This document shows positions 12,485 through 21,361 of a DNA stretch of 44,862 nucleotides, piece after piece; the first letter of the stretch is position 1; the number at the start of each line of letters is the position of its first letter. The stretch is taken from positions 1 to 44,862 of the forward strand of contig JAPOYG010000102.1 of the NCBI GenBank assembly GCA_026706755.1, read 5' to 3'. This DNA comes from Acidobacteriota bacterium. GTDB taxonomy: Bacteria > Acidobacteriota > Vicinamibacteria > Vicinamibacterales > UBA8438. A model generated the notes under the pieces. That model did not search any database. It was not told the DNA's origin and saw only the letters and a program-made list of their open reading frames with translations. The position numbers were made by a program, and so were the translations under genes.

Positions 12485-13411
12485 ATGGCAGCGGATCGAC
12501 AGGCCGGATCGACGACGGCAGAGCTCGAGGCAATCGGGGAGAGACTGCGCGCGGGCGACGGCCTCGCGTCCGGCGACGCGGCCGTGCTGGCCGCAACTCC
12601 CGACCTCGTCGCGCTGGGCGCGCTCGCGGATGAGCGGCGGCGGGCGGTGCGCGGGGACCGGGTGACGTTCGTCCGGGTGCTCGAGGTCGAAGCGGCCGCC
12701 GCCGGGGCGGGACCGGACGGCGTGCCGCCGCGCGCCGGTGAGGTGCGCATCGTCGGGCGTCCGGCGAACATCGCCGCAGCGGTGGCCGCGGCCCGGCGGC
12801 TGCGCGAGGCGGCCGGCCGCACTCCCGTCACCGGATTCGCGCTCGACGATCTCGTGGACGTATGCGGTGCCGACGCCTCCGCCGTGCGCGAGGCGCTGGC
12901 CGGGCTCCGGGAGGCAGGTCTGGAGCGCGTTGCCGAGGCCAGGGTGGACGGCGTCGCCGACCCGGCGTGGATCGAGCTCGCGGCGGCGGAGGGGCTGCCC
13001 GTCACGCGGTTGACGGTGGCGTCGGCCGACGCGGACGCTCTCGAGACGGCCGGGACGGTCGCGGCCTGGGGGGCGGCGGCGGCCAGCGTTCGCGTCTTCG
13101 CGCCGTTGCCGACGAATGCCGGTCCCCGACCGTCGACGGGCTACGATGATCTCCGCCGGGTTGCGCTCGCGCGGCTGGTGGTTGACAATATCGACTCCAT
13201 ACAGGTCGATTGGCGCTTGTATGGGCCCAAGCTGGCACAAGTGGCGCTCACTTTCGGGGCCGACGACGTGGACGCCGTCTCACCGATCGACACGCTCGAG
13301 CACGGATGGCGCCGTGCGCCTCTCGAGGAGATCGCACGCAACGTGAGCGCCGCGGCGCGGGTCCCGATCGAGCGCAACGGCCGGTTCGAGACCGGCACGG
13401 CACGACCATGA
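12485..13411 (+). CDS. MqnE/MqnC-like protein lacking the radical-SAM CxxxCxxC motif (alternative GTG start at 12464)
   Basis: N-term LVALGALADERRRAVRGDRVTFVR and C-term PSTGYDDLRRVALARLVVDNIDSIQVDWRLYGPKLAQVALTFGADDVDAVSPIDTLEHGWRRAPLEEIARNVSAAARVPIERNGRFE match the MqnE/MqnC/CofH family; no Cys cluster between VTFVR and GEVRIVG. ATGA overlap with mqnA. Confidence 0.8.
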   Translation: MAADRQAGSTTAELEAIGERLRAGDGLASGDAAVLAATPDLVALGALADERRRAVRGDRVTFVRVLEVEAAAAGAGPDGVPPRAGEVRIVGRPANIAAAVAAARRLREAAGRTPVTGFALDDLVDVCGADASAVREALAGLREAGLERVAEARVDGVADPAWIELAAAEGLPVTRLTVASADADALETAGTVAAWGAAAASVRVFAPLPTNAGPRPSTGYDDLRRVALARLVVDNIDSIQVDWRLYGPKLAQVALTFGADDVDAVSPIDTLEHGWRRAPLEEIARNVSAAARVPIERNGRFETGTARP

Positions 13412-14205
13412 GCGTGGTGCGCGTCGGCTGCGTCGAGTATCTCAACGCCCGCCCGCTCGTCCACGGGCTGGATGGGCGGCCTGATCTGTTCTCGCTGCGC
13501 TTCGACGTTCCGGCCCGCTGCGCCTCCTGGCTGCACGAACGCGAGGTCGATCTGGCCCTCATCCCCACCATCGAGTACCAGCGCCGGCCCGACTACCGGA
13601 TCGTGCCGGACCTCGCGGTGGCGTCCAACGGCCCGGTAGCTTCCGTCGCCATCTTCACCAAGCGGCCGGCAACGGCCATCCGTTCCATCGCCATCGATTC
13701 CAGCTCCCGCACGGCGGTCGCGCTGTTGCGGATTCTGTGCGCCCAGTGGTTCGACATCGAGCCGACGTTCGTGACGATGCGTCCCGACCTGCCGGCGATG
13801 CTCAAGCGTTGCGACGCCGCCCTGCTCATCGGCGACGTGGCGCTGTTCACGGAGCACGAGACCACGGACCTCGACAAGATCGACCTCGGCGAGGAGTGGA
13901 CGGCGATGACGAACCTGCCCTTCGTGTGGGCGTTCTGGGCGGGGCGCCCGGGAGCGGTCGAGCCGGTCCACGTCGCCGCGCTCCGCGCGGCGCGCGTCTC
14001 CGGGGAGGCCGCGTTCGACGAGATCGCCGCCGCGCACGGGCCGGAGGACGAGGACGAGGCGGTGCTCGCCCGCGCCTACCTCGAGGCCAACGTGCAGTTC
14101 GCGCTGACCCCGGAGTGTCTGGCGGGCCTCAAGCGGTTCTTCGGCGCGGCGCTCGATCTCAACATCGTGCAGCAGGCGACGAGCGTCCGCTTCTACGAGT
14201 CGTGA
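13408..14205 (+). CDS. mqnA: Chorismate dehydratase (menaquinone biosynthesis MqnA)
   Basis: MSVVRVGCVEYLNARPLVHGL...CASWLHEREVDLALIPTIEYQRRPDYRIVPDLAVASNGPVASVAIFTK...DLGEEWTAMTNLPFVWAFWAGRPG. Confidence 0.94.
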   Translation: MSVVRVGCVEYLNARPLVHGLDGRPDLFSLRFDVPARCASWLHEREVDLALIPTIEYQRRPDYRIVPDLAVASNGPVASVAIFTKRPATAIRSIAIDSSSRTAVALLRILCAQWFDIEPTFVTMRPDLPAMLKRCDAALLIGDVALFTEHETTDLDKIDLGEEWTAMTNLPFVWAFWAGRPGAVEPVHVAALRAARVSGEAAFDEIAAAHGPEDEDEAVLARAYLEANVQFALTPECLAGLKRFFGAALDLNIVQQATSVRFYES

Positions 14206-15416
14206 TGGGCTGCGGGCTCGACGAGATCGCCACCCGCCTGCGGGGCGGGGAGCGGCTGAGGGCGGGGGAGGCGCTCGACCTGTACCGCGCCGCTCCGACC
14301 CTCGAGCTCGGGCGCCTCGCGGATGCGGCGCGCGCGGCGAAGCACCCCGAGCGCATCGTCACCTACATCATCGACCGCAACGTCAACTACACGAACGTCT
14401 GCGTCGCCCGCTGCAACTTCTGCGCCTTCTACCGGCCGGTCGGCGCCGGAGACGGCTACGTGCTCGGTTTCGACGAGATCTTCGCCAAGATCGACGAGAC
14501 CCTCGAGGTCGGAGGGGTGCAGCTCCTCCTGCAGGGCGGACACAACCCCGACCTTCCACTGGGGTGGTACGAGGACCTCTTCCGGGCCGTCAAGGAACGG
14601 TACCCGACCTTCCGGCTGCACGCCCTGTCGCCGCCCGAGGTCATCCACCTGTCGCGGCTCTCGCAGCTTCCGGTGCCCGCGGTCGTCGAGCGGCTGGTCG
14701 CGGCCGGCCTCGACAGCATTCCCGGCGGCGGGGCCGAGATCCTCGTGGACCGTGTGCGCCGCCTCCTGAACTGCCACGGCAAGGCGACGGCGGAGGAGTG
14801 GCTCGACGTGATGCGCACCGCGCACCGGGCCGGCTTGCGCACCACGGCCACGATGATGTACGGCACCGTGGAGCGGCCCGAGGAGCGGATCGAGCACCTG
14901 CTCCGGCTGCGTGACCTGCAGGACGAGACCGGCGGGTTCACGGCGTTCATCGCCTGGAGCTACCAGCCTCCGAACACCGAGCTCGGCGGGATCGAGGCGA
15001 CGGGCGTCGAGTATCTGCGCACGCTGGCCCTGGCCCGGCTGGTGCTGGACAACTTCGACAACCTGCAGGCGTCGTGGGTGACGCAGGGCGGCAGGGTGGG
15101 GCAGCTCAGCCTCGCGTTCGGCGCCAACGACATGGGCAGCGTGATGATCGAGGAGAACGTCGTCCGCGCGGCCGGCGCCGCCTACTGCATGGACGAGGTC
15201 GAGATCGTCCGCAACATCGAGAACGCCGGCTTCGTGCCCAAGCGGCGCAACATGCACTACGAGCTGCTCGGCGACCCGATCTTTCGCGAGCGTGCCGTGC
15301 CCCGGATGCTCGAGCTGGCCGTCGCCCGGGCCGGCGAGGTCGGGGCGCCGCCGCCCGAGGTCGCGCGCTATCCGGCCCGCAGCCGTGCGGAGAAGGCCCG
15401 TCGCGCAGCGCGATGA
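14205..15416 (+). CDS. mqnC: Cyclic dehypoxanthinyl futalosine synthase MqnC (radical SAM)
   Basis: YIIDRNVNYTNVCVARCNFCAFYRP (CxxxCxxC), GGVQLLLQGGHNPDLPLGWYEDLFRAVKERYPTFRLHALSPPEV, GLDSIPGGGAEIL, TATMMYGTVE. TGATG overlap with mqnA. Confidence 0.95.
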   Translation: MGCGLDEIATRLRGGERLRAGEALDLYRAAPTLELGRLADAARAAKHPERIVTYIIDRNVNYTNVCVARCNFCAFYRPVGAGDGYVLGFDEIFAKIDETLEVGGVQLLLQGGHNPDLPLGWYEDLFRAVKERYPTFRLHALSPPEVIHLSRLSQLPVPAVVERLVAAGLDSIPGGGAEILVDRVRRLLNCHGKATAEEWLDVMRTAHRAGLRTTATMMYGTVERPEERIEHLLRLRDLQDETGGFTAFIAWSYQPPNTELGGIEATGVEYLRTLALARLVLDNFDNLQASWVTQGGRVGQLSLAFGANDMGSVMIEENVVRAAGAAYCMDEVEIVRNIENAGFVPKRRNMHYELLGDPIFRERAVPRMLELAVARAGEVGAPPPEVARYPARSRAEKARRAAR

Positions 15417-16660
15417 GGCCCTCGCGACCCACCCGCTACCACGCCGCCTGGGTGCTGCCCGTCGCGACCCCGCCGATCCGCGACGGGTGGGTCGAGGTCG
15501 CCGGCGGCGTCGTGACCGACGTGGGGGCGCCCGCCTCCCTCCCGCGGGACCGCCCCGCCCGGACCGTGCACCTGCCGGGGCACGCCGTGCTGCCGGGCCT
15601 CGTCAATGCGCACACCCATCTGGAGCTCTCCGGCCTGCGGGGGACCGTTCCCCGGACGCGCTCGATGCCGGAGTGGGCTCGCGCGGTCATGGCGGGCCGG
15701 GCGCGGCCGTCGGCCGGCCGCGCGGCGGCCGTCGGCTCCGCGGTGGACGAGATGCGGGGAGCGGGCACCGCCCTGGTCGGCGACGTTGCGAACACGCACG
15801 AATCGATGGCCGCTCTCCGCGACGGCCCGGTGGCCGCGGTCGTGTTCCGGGAGGCCCTGGGCTTCGACGCGGGCGACGCCGAGGCGGCCGCGATCGGGGC
15901 CGCGCTGTCCGCGGAGCGGGCGGCCGGGGCGGGTAACCACGTGCGGGTCGCCATCGCCGCGCACGCGCCGTACTCCGTGTCGCCCGCCCTGTTCCGGGCC
16001 CTGGCCGGCGCGGCCGGCGGCGGCCCGCGGTCGGTCCACGTCGCCGAGTCGGCGGAGGAGCTCGAGCTGCTGCGGGCGGGGACCGGCGTCTGGCGCGCGA
16101 TCCTCGAGGAGCGGGGCCGCTGGGGCTCGGACTGGGTGCCTCCCCGCTCGGGGCCCGTCGCGTACCTCGATGCGCTCGGGTGGATCGGCCCGCGCACCCT
16201 GATCGTGCACGGCGTACACCTCACGCCGACCGAGATCGATCGGATCGCGGCCGCGGGGGCGACGCTCGTGGCGTGCCCGCGCAGCAACGCCTGGACCGGC
16301 GCCGGCACGCCGCCGATCGCTCGCTTCTACGCGGCGGCGGGGCGGGTGGCAGTGGGCACCGACAGTCTGGCCAGCGCCCCGGATCTCAACGTGTTCGCCG
16401 AACTCTCCCTGATGCGGCGGCTGGCGCCGTCGGTGCCGGCCTCGGCGCTCCTCGCCAGCGCGACCGCGGTGGGAGCGTCCGCGCTCGGGGCCGGCGACCG
16501 CTTCGGCGTCATCGCGCCGTCGAGGCCGGCCTCGCTGATCGCGGTCGAGTTGCGGGGCGCGACCGACGATGTGGAAGAATACCTGCTCAGTGGCATCGAG
16601 CCCGATTGCGTCACCTGGCTCGCGGACCTGGAATCCGGACCGGGCGGCCCCGAGAGGTAG
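15413..16660 (+). CDS. Amidohydrolase, probable aminodeoxyfutalosine deaminase (MqnX-like)
   Basis: Metal-dependent amidohydrolase motifs VNAHTHLELSGLRG, HAPYSVSP, HVAESAEE, IVHGVHLTPTEIDRIA, VGTDSLASAPDLN; ATGA overlap with mqnC. Substrate inferred from operon. Confidence 0.82.
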   Translation: MRPSRPTRYHAAWVLPVATPPIRDGWVEVAGGVVTDVGAPASLPRDRPARTVHLPGHAVLPGLVNAHTHLELSGLRGTVPRTRSMPEWARAVMAGRARPSAGRAAAVGSAVDEMRGAGTALVGDVANTHESMAALRDGPVAAVVFREALGFDAGDAEAAAIGAALSAERAAGAGNHVRVAIAAHAPYSVSPALFRALAGAAGGGPRSVHVAESAEELELLRAGTGVWRAILEERGRWGSDWVPPRSGPVAYLDALGWIGPRTLIVHGVHLTPTEIDRIAAAGATLVACPRSNAWTGAGTPPIARFYAAAGRVAVGTDSLASAPDLNVFAELSLMRRLAPSVPASALLASATAVGASALGAGDRFGVIAPSRPASLIAVELRGATDDVEEYLLSGIEPDCVTWLADLESGPGGPER

Positions 16661-16666
16661 GCAGGA

Positions 16667-17557
16667 TTGAATCGCACCGGGGGGGGCCTGGCCGGGCCGC
16701 GAGAGGTCGCCGGCCGTCTCCGCACCTACGCCTCGCTGGTGCGGCTGAGCCACACCGTCTTCGCGCTCCCGTTCGCACTGACGGGCGCGATGCTCGCTGC
16801 CGTCGAGACCCCGCTGACGGCGGCGCGGCTCGCCTGGATCGTGGCCGCGATGGCGACCGCGCGCACCGCCGCGATGGGCTTCAACCGCCTGGTCGACGCG
16901 CGATCCGACGCCCTGAACCCTCGCACCCGCAGCCGCGAGCTGCCCCGCGGCCTGGTCTCGCGGCGGGAAGCGGCGGTGCTGGTCGGAGTGTCGTCCGCGG
17001 CATTCGTGGCCGTGACGTCGCGCATCAGCGCGCTCTGCCTGGCGCTGTCCCCGGTCGCCCTCGGCATCGTCTTCTGGTACTCGCTGGCCAAGCGCTACAC
17101 GACGTGGACGCAGGTCTATCTCGGCATTGCGCTCGCGGTTGCGCCGGTCGGAGGATGGATTGCGGCCGGCGGCGGAGCCGGTTGGGAGCCGTGGCTGCTC
17201 GCGATCGGCACCGGAACCTGGGTGGCGGGGTTCGACATCCTCTATGCGTGCCAGGACGTGGAGTTCGACCGGAGCCAGGGGCTGCGATCGATTCCGGCCC
17301 GCTTCGGCGTCGCGCGGGCGCTCACCATCGCGCGCGCGTTCCACGTGCTCACCGTGGCGGCCCTGGCCTCGCTGGCGTGGGTGGTGCCGCTCGGGCCCGT
17401 CTACCTGGCCGGGGTCGCGGGTGTCGCCGCGCTGCTCGCGTACGAGCAGTCGCTCGTGCGGCCGGGCAACCTGTCGCGGGTTGGACAGGCGTTCGATCTG
17501 AACGGCTACGTGGGCGTGCTCTACTGCGTCGCGACGGCGGTGGCGATCCATGCCTGA
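16667..17557 (+). CDS. UbiA-family prenyltransferase (MqnP-like)
   Basis: TTG start; SLVRLSHTVFALPFALTGAML, GFNRLVDARSDALNPRTRSRELP, YACQDVEFDRSQGLRSIPARFG, multiple TM helices. Confidence 0.92.
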   Translation: MNRTGGGLAGPREVAGRLRTYASLVRLSHTVFALPFALTGAMLAAVETPLTAARLAWIVAAMATARTAAMGFNRLVDARSDALNPRTRSRELPRGLVSRREAAVLVGVSSAAFVAVTSRISALCLALSPVALGIVFWYSLAKRYTTWTQVYLGIALAVAPVGGWIAAGGGAGWEPWLLAIGTGTWVAGFDILYACQDVEFDRSQGLRSIPARFGVARALTIARAFHVLTVAALASLAWVVPLGPVYLAGVAGVAALLAYEQSLVRPGNLSRVGQAFDLNGYVGVLYCVATAVAIHA

Positions 17558-18191
17558 GCCGCGGCGACTCACCGTGGGCGTCACGGGGGCCAGCGGCGCC
17601 CTGTACGCCGTGCGGACGGTCGCCGCGCTCCTGGCGGAGGGCGTTGCCGTCGAGCTCGTCGTTTCGGACTTCGGGCGACGGTTGTTGCGGGACGAGCTGG
17701 GACCGGAAGCGGCGCTCGAGCGCCTGGCCGAGTACCTCGCCCGCCGCTACGGCATCGCGCCGCCCGGGCGCGGCCTCGTCGTTCACAGCAACCGGGACGT
17801 CGGTGCCTCGATCGCCAGCGGTAGCCACCCGAGCGAGGCGATGGTGATCGTCCCGTGCTCGATGAAGACGCTGGCCGGAGTCGCGCACGGACTCTCGCGC
17901 AACCTGATCGAGCGCGCCGCCGACGTCGTGCTCAAGGAGGGGCGCCGCCTCGTCCTGGTGCCGCGGGAGACGCCCATGAGCCTGCCGCAGCTTCGCAATC
18001 TCGTCCTCTGCGCGGAGGCCGGCGCGCACGTGCTGCCCGCGATGCCGGCCTTCTACCAGCGCCCGCGCACGCTCGACGACCTGGCGGACTTCCTGGCCGG
18101 CAAGATCCTCGCCGCGCTCGGCTTCGAGCAGCGCCTCTTTCCGCCGTGGAACGGCACGCCGCCGGACGACGGATCGGACGCCGGCGGATGA
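17550..18191 (+). CDS. ubiX: Flavin prenyltransferase UbiX
   Basis: LTVGVTGASGALYAVRTVAALL, MVIVPCSMKTLAGVAHGLSRNLIERAADVVLKEGRRLVLVPRETPMSLPQLRNL. Confidence 0.95.
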   Translation: MPEPRRLTVGVTGASGALYAVRTVAALLAEGVAVELVVSDFGRRLLRDELGPEAALERLAEYLARRYGIAPPGRGLVVHSNRDVGASIASGSHPSEAMVIVPCSMKTLAGVAHGLSRNLIERAADVVLKEGRRLVLVPRETPMSLPQLRNLVLCAEAGAHVLPAMPAFYQRPRTLDDLADFLAGKILAALGFEQRLFPPWNGTPPDDGSDAGG

Positions 18192-18958
18192 CCGCCGGGC
18201 GCGGAGGGGTGGGGGAGCGGCCGGCCGGTCGGGATGCGGGGGCGGCCGCGGGGGTAGACAAGGGGCCCGCCCGCATCGCGGCGATGTTCGACGCGATCGC
18301 GCGCCGCTACGACCTGCTGAACCGGGTCCTGAGCGCGGGGCTGGACCAGCGGTGGCGAGCGCGGGCCGTTCGGTCGCTCCGGCTGACGGGGCGGGAGACG
18401 GTGGCGGACTTCTGCACCGGCACCGCCGATCTGGCCATCGCGCTGGCCGGAAGGCGCGGAGGTGCGGCGCGCGTGGTGGGGATCGACTTCGCGGGGGAGA
18501 TGCTGCGGCACGGACTGGCCAAGCTGCGGCGGTCGGGGCTGGAGCGGCGGGTCGCCCTCGTGCGCGCCGACGCGACGCAGGCGCCGCTCGCCGACGGCGC
18601 CGTCGACGCGGCGACGGTCGCCTTCGGCATCCGGAACGTCGAGCAGCCGCAGCTCGCCCTCTCCGAGATGCACCGGCTCGTCCGCCCCGGGGGCCGGATC
18701 GCGATCCTGGAGTTCGGCATGCCCCGGCTCCCGGTGGTCGGCGCCGCCTACGGCTGGTACTTCCGTCGCGTCCTGCCGCGGCTGGGGAGCGTCGTGTCGG
18801 GGCACGGCAGCGCATACGCCTATCTTCCCGCGTCGGTGGGAGCGTTCCACGGGCCGGAGGCGTTCTGCCGGCTCCTCGGGGAGGCGGGCTTCCGCGACGC
18901 CCGCGCCGTTCCGCTGCAGATGGGCATCGTGTACCTCTACGAGGCGGCCCGCGCGTAG
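18188..18958 (+). CDS. ubiE: Demethylmenaquinone methyltransferase (UbiE/MenG)
   Basis: MFDAIARRYDLLNRVLSAGLDQRWRARAVRSL, SAM motif VADFCTGTADLAIALAG, TVAFGIRNVEQPQLALSEMHRLVRPGGRIAILEFGMP; ATGA overlap with ubiX. Confidence 0.94.
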   Translation: MTAGRGGVGERPAGRDAGAAAGVDKGPARIAAMFDAIARRYDLLNRVLSAGLDQRWRARAVRSLRLTGRETVADFCTGTADLAIALAGRRGGAARVVGIDFAGEMLRHGLAKLRRSGLERRVALVRADATQAPLADGAVDAATVAFGIRNVEQPQLALSEMHRLVRPGGRIAILEFGMPRLPVVGAAYGWYFRRVLPRLGSVVSGHGSAYAYLPASVGAFHGPEAFCRLLGEAGFRDARAVPLQMGIVYLYEAARA

Positions 18959-19060
18959 CACCGAAGCTCCGTCCGCGGCGCGGCGTCCGCCCCCGGTGCC
19001 GCGAGCCCACGGCTCCGCGGCGTCGCGTGCCCCGCGGCAGGAAACACGCGGCGACGCTGC

Positions 19061-19066
19061 TATACT
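19061..19066 (+). promoter_or_regulatory. Candidate -10 element (TATACT) upstream of the tonB-like gene
   Basis: TATACT in GC-rich intergenic DNA, 34 bp before the ATG; no obvious -35. Confidence 0.35.
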
Positions 19067-19099
19067 GGCGGGGGATCCCGTAGTCCGACCCGACGTTCC

Positions 19100-20221
19100 A
19101 TGCTGTTCGACTTCGAGGACCGCTGTTTCGACACGCCGACCGTCGATTCGGCGATGTCGTGGCGCGAGCAGATCCTGCTGTCGGGGTTGATTCACCTGCT
19201 CGTCGTGCTGGCCGTCCTGTTCGTGCCGGAACTCTCGTTCGTGCGGGATGCGGAGGCGCGGCGCGCGGAGCGCCTGGCCCAGCAGGCCGAACTGCTCGCG
19301 CAGGCGCAGCCCGCGGCTCCCGACACGGGCCGGCCCTTCATCTTCGTCCAGCCGCGCGTCGATCTCGAGGCCCCGGACGCCCGGCCGGACGCCCCGCTGT
19401 CCGATCAGGACCGGCGGGCCCAGTCCCCGTTCGCGTCCCTGGATCCCCGCAACCGCCTGCCGAACGCTCGTGGCAACTCGATGGAGTTCGTCGAGGCGGA
19501 GGATCCGAGCCTGGTGCTCGACGACGGTCCGCGCATCGGAGTCCCGGCCGACGCCAGCTCGCCGGACCCGGCGGACGTCCCCGAGCCCGATCCCCGGGTA
19601 GACGATCTGCTCGCGGCCGCGGCGGACGTGCCCCCCTCCCAGAGTCCCGAGGAACAGGACGAGCAGGCACCGGACGCGGAGCCCGCGGAGGAGGCGGACC
19701 CGAGCGTCGAGGAGCTGCTGGCGGAGGGTGCGCTCACCGTTCCGCGGCCGAGCGGCCGCCGCCGGGACCCGGACCCGCCCGATCGCCGCGCGGACCTCTT
19801 CGCGGACGGCCTGCTCGGGGGCAACCTGGGCGACCTGGGCCGCTACGTGCGGCGCGAGAGCTTCGGCAACGTCTACGGCGATACCGGCAATTTCGCGCCC
19901 TGGATTCAGTTCGACACCAAGGGAGTCGAGTTCGGCCCGTGGCTGCGGCGCTTCATCGCGCAGATCCGCCGCAACTGGTTCATCCCCTACGCCGCGCTGA
20001 GCATGCACGGGAACGTCCAGCTCACGTTCTACGTGCACCGGGACGGCACGATGACGGGGCTCACCGTCCGCCGGCCGTCGGCGGTGGATGCGTTCACGAA
20101 CTCGGCCTTCAACGCGCTGAAGTCCTCCAACCCGACCCGGCCGCTCCCGGCGGAGTACCCGGACGACCAGGCCTTCTTCACGGTCACCTTCTACTTCAAC
20201 GAGTCGCCGCCGCGGGCCTGA
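19100..20221 (+). CDS. TonB-family energy transducer-like protein
   Basis: Single N-terminal TM (WREQILLSGLIHLLVVLAVLFVPEL), long Pro/Asp/Glu-rich linker, C-terminal TonB-like domain (NWFIPYAALSMHGNVQLTFYVHRDGTMTGLTVRRPSAVDAFTNSAFNALKSSNPTRPLPAEYPDDQAFFTVTFYFN). Confidence 0.8.
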   Translation: MLFDFEDRCFDTPTVDSAMSWREQILLSGLIHLLVVLAVLFVPELSFVRDAEARRAERLAQQAELLAQAQPAAPDTGRPFIFVQPRVDLEAPDARPDAPLSDQDRRAQSPFASLDPRNRLPNARGNSMEFVEAEDPSLVLDDGPRIGVPADASSPDPADVPEPDPRVDDLLAAAADVPPSQSPEEQDEQAPDAEPAEEADPSVEELLAEGALTVPRPSGRRRDPDPPDRRADLFADGLLGGNLGDLGRYVRRESFGNVYGDTGNFAPWIQFDTKGVEFGPWLRRFIAQIRRNWFIPYAALSMHGNVQLTFYVHRDGTMTGLTVRRPSAVDAFTNSAFNALKSSNPTRPLPAEYPDDQAFFTVTFYFNESPPRA

Positions 20222-20306
20222 CGGACGCCGGCGTCTGCCGGGAAGCGGAGGCGCGGCCCGACGCCGGCAAGCGACGGGGGCCGGCGAACGGCCCCGACAG
20301 CACTCG

Positions 20307-20402
20307 ATGGCGCTTCCGAACCGGACGCAGCAGGTCGGCTGGCTCGTGCTGCTGACGCTGCTCCTGGCTCTGGTCGTCCTCCGGTGGCTGGGGCTCGCCT
20401 GA
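20307..20402 (+). CDS. Candidate 31-aa single-pass membrane microprotein
   Basis: ATG...TGA encodes MALPNRTQQVGWLVLLTLLLALVVLRWLGLA; one hydrophobic helix; overlaps the miaA start region. Confidence 0.4.
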   Translation: MALPNRTQQVGWLVLLTLLLALVVLRWLGLA

Positions 20403-21361
20403 CCCGCGGGCCGCGGCGGGTCGTTGCGGTCGTGGGCCCGACCGCATCCGGGAAGAGCACGCTCGGGGTGGCGCTCGCCCGCCGGCTGGGAGGCGAGGTC
20501 GTCAGTTGCGATTCGACCGCCGTCTACCGTGGACTGGACATCGGGACGGACAAGCTGCCCGGCGACCGACGCCGGGGCGTGCCGCATCACCTGGTCGACG
20601 TGGTCGAGCCGACCGAGCGCTACTCCGCGGCGCGCTACGCGCAGGCGGCCGCGGCGGCCGTCCGCGACATCGCCCGTCGGGGGCGGCTGCCGATAGTCGT
20701 CGGCGGGAGCGGACTCTACTATCGGGCGCTCACCCGCGGCCTGTTCCCGGGTCCCGGCCGGGACGACGCCCTGCGCGCGCGCCTGACCCGGGTCGCCCGC
20801 CGGCGCGGTCCGGACTGCCTCCGGCGGGCGCTGGCGCGTGTCGATCCGGCGTCGGCGGAGCGGATTCAGCCGCGGGACGAGAAACGCCTGATTCGCGCCC
20901 TCGAGGTGTTCCGCCTCACCGGCCGGCCGCTCACCGAGCACTTCGCCCGGACGCGGTCGCCGCTCGCCGACTACGAGGTGTCGGGCTTCGCCATCCGGCT
21001 CCCGCCGGCCGACACGGCACGGCGCGTGGCGGACCGCGTGGACGCCCAGTTCGCGGCCGGGCTGCTCGACGAGGTGCGCACGGCCCTCGCGGCGGGGCTT
21101 CCCGAGGACGCGCACCCGCTGGGCGGTCTCGTCTACCGGCAGGTCGTCGAGCACCTGCGGGGGGAACGCGACGAGCCGGCGACCCGCGAGGAGATCGTGC
21201 GGGAGAACCTGCGCTACGCGCGGCGGCAGTTGATCTGGTTCCGCAAAGAACCTAATCTACGCTGGATCCGAGTGCCGGGCGAGCATCCGAGCGCGCTCCC
21301 CGCCGTGCTCGGCAGCCTCTTCGACATGGAGCCGACCGACGTCGATGTCGAGCCGCGGTGA
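20384..21361 (+). CDS. miaA: tRNA dimethylallyltransferase MiaA
   Basis: VVAVVGPTASGKSTLGVALARRLGGEVVSCDSTAVYRGLDIGTDK, GVPHHLVDVVEPTERYSAARYAQAA, VVGGSGLYYRALTRGL. Confidence 0.95.
   Translation: MAGARLTRGPRRVVAVVGPTASGKSTLGVALARRLGGEVVSCDSTAVYRGLDIGTDKLPGDRRRGVPHHLVDVVEPTERYSAARYAQAAAAAVRDIARRGRLPIVVGGSGLYYRALTRGLFPGPGRDDALRARLTRVARRRGPDCLRRALARVDPASAERIQPRDEKRLIRALEVFRLTGRPLTEHFARTRSPLADYEVSGFAIRLPPADTARRVADRVDAQFAAGLLDEVRTALAAGLPEDAHPLGGLVYRQVVEHLRGERDEPATREEIVRENLRYARRQLIWFRKEPNLRWIRVPGEHPSALPAVLGSLFDMEPTDVDVEPR

Noticed and set aside
12641-12760. Possible frameshift hiding the CxxxCxxC motif of the MqnE-like gene
   Set aside because: I looked for TGC/TGT codons at CX3CX2C spacing in all three plus frames of this stretch and saw none; the segment is also too short, so a simple indel error does not explain the loss.
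14205-15416. Considered whether the mqnC gene could be the real mqnE
   Set aside because: GGVQLLLQGGHNPDLP and LHALSPPEV are MqnC-type signatures as I know them; assignment to MqnC kept.
18053-21154. 1033-aa minus ORF spanning ubiX to miaA
   Set aside because: Antisense to several confident genes; stop-poor frame due to GC content.
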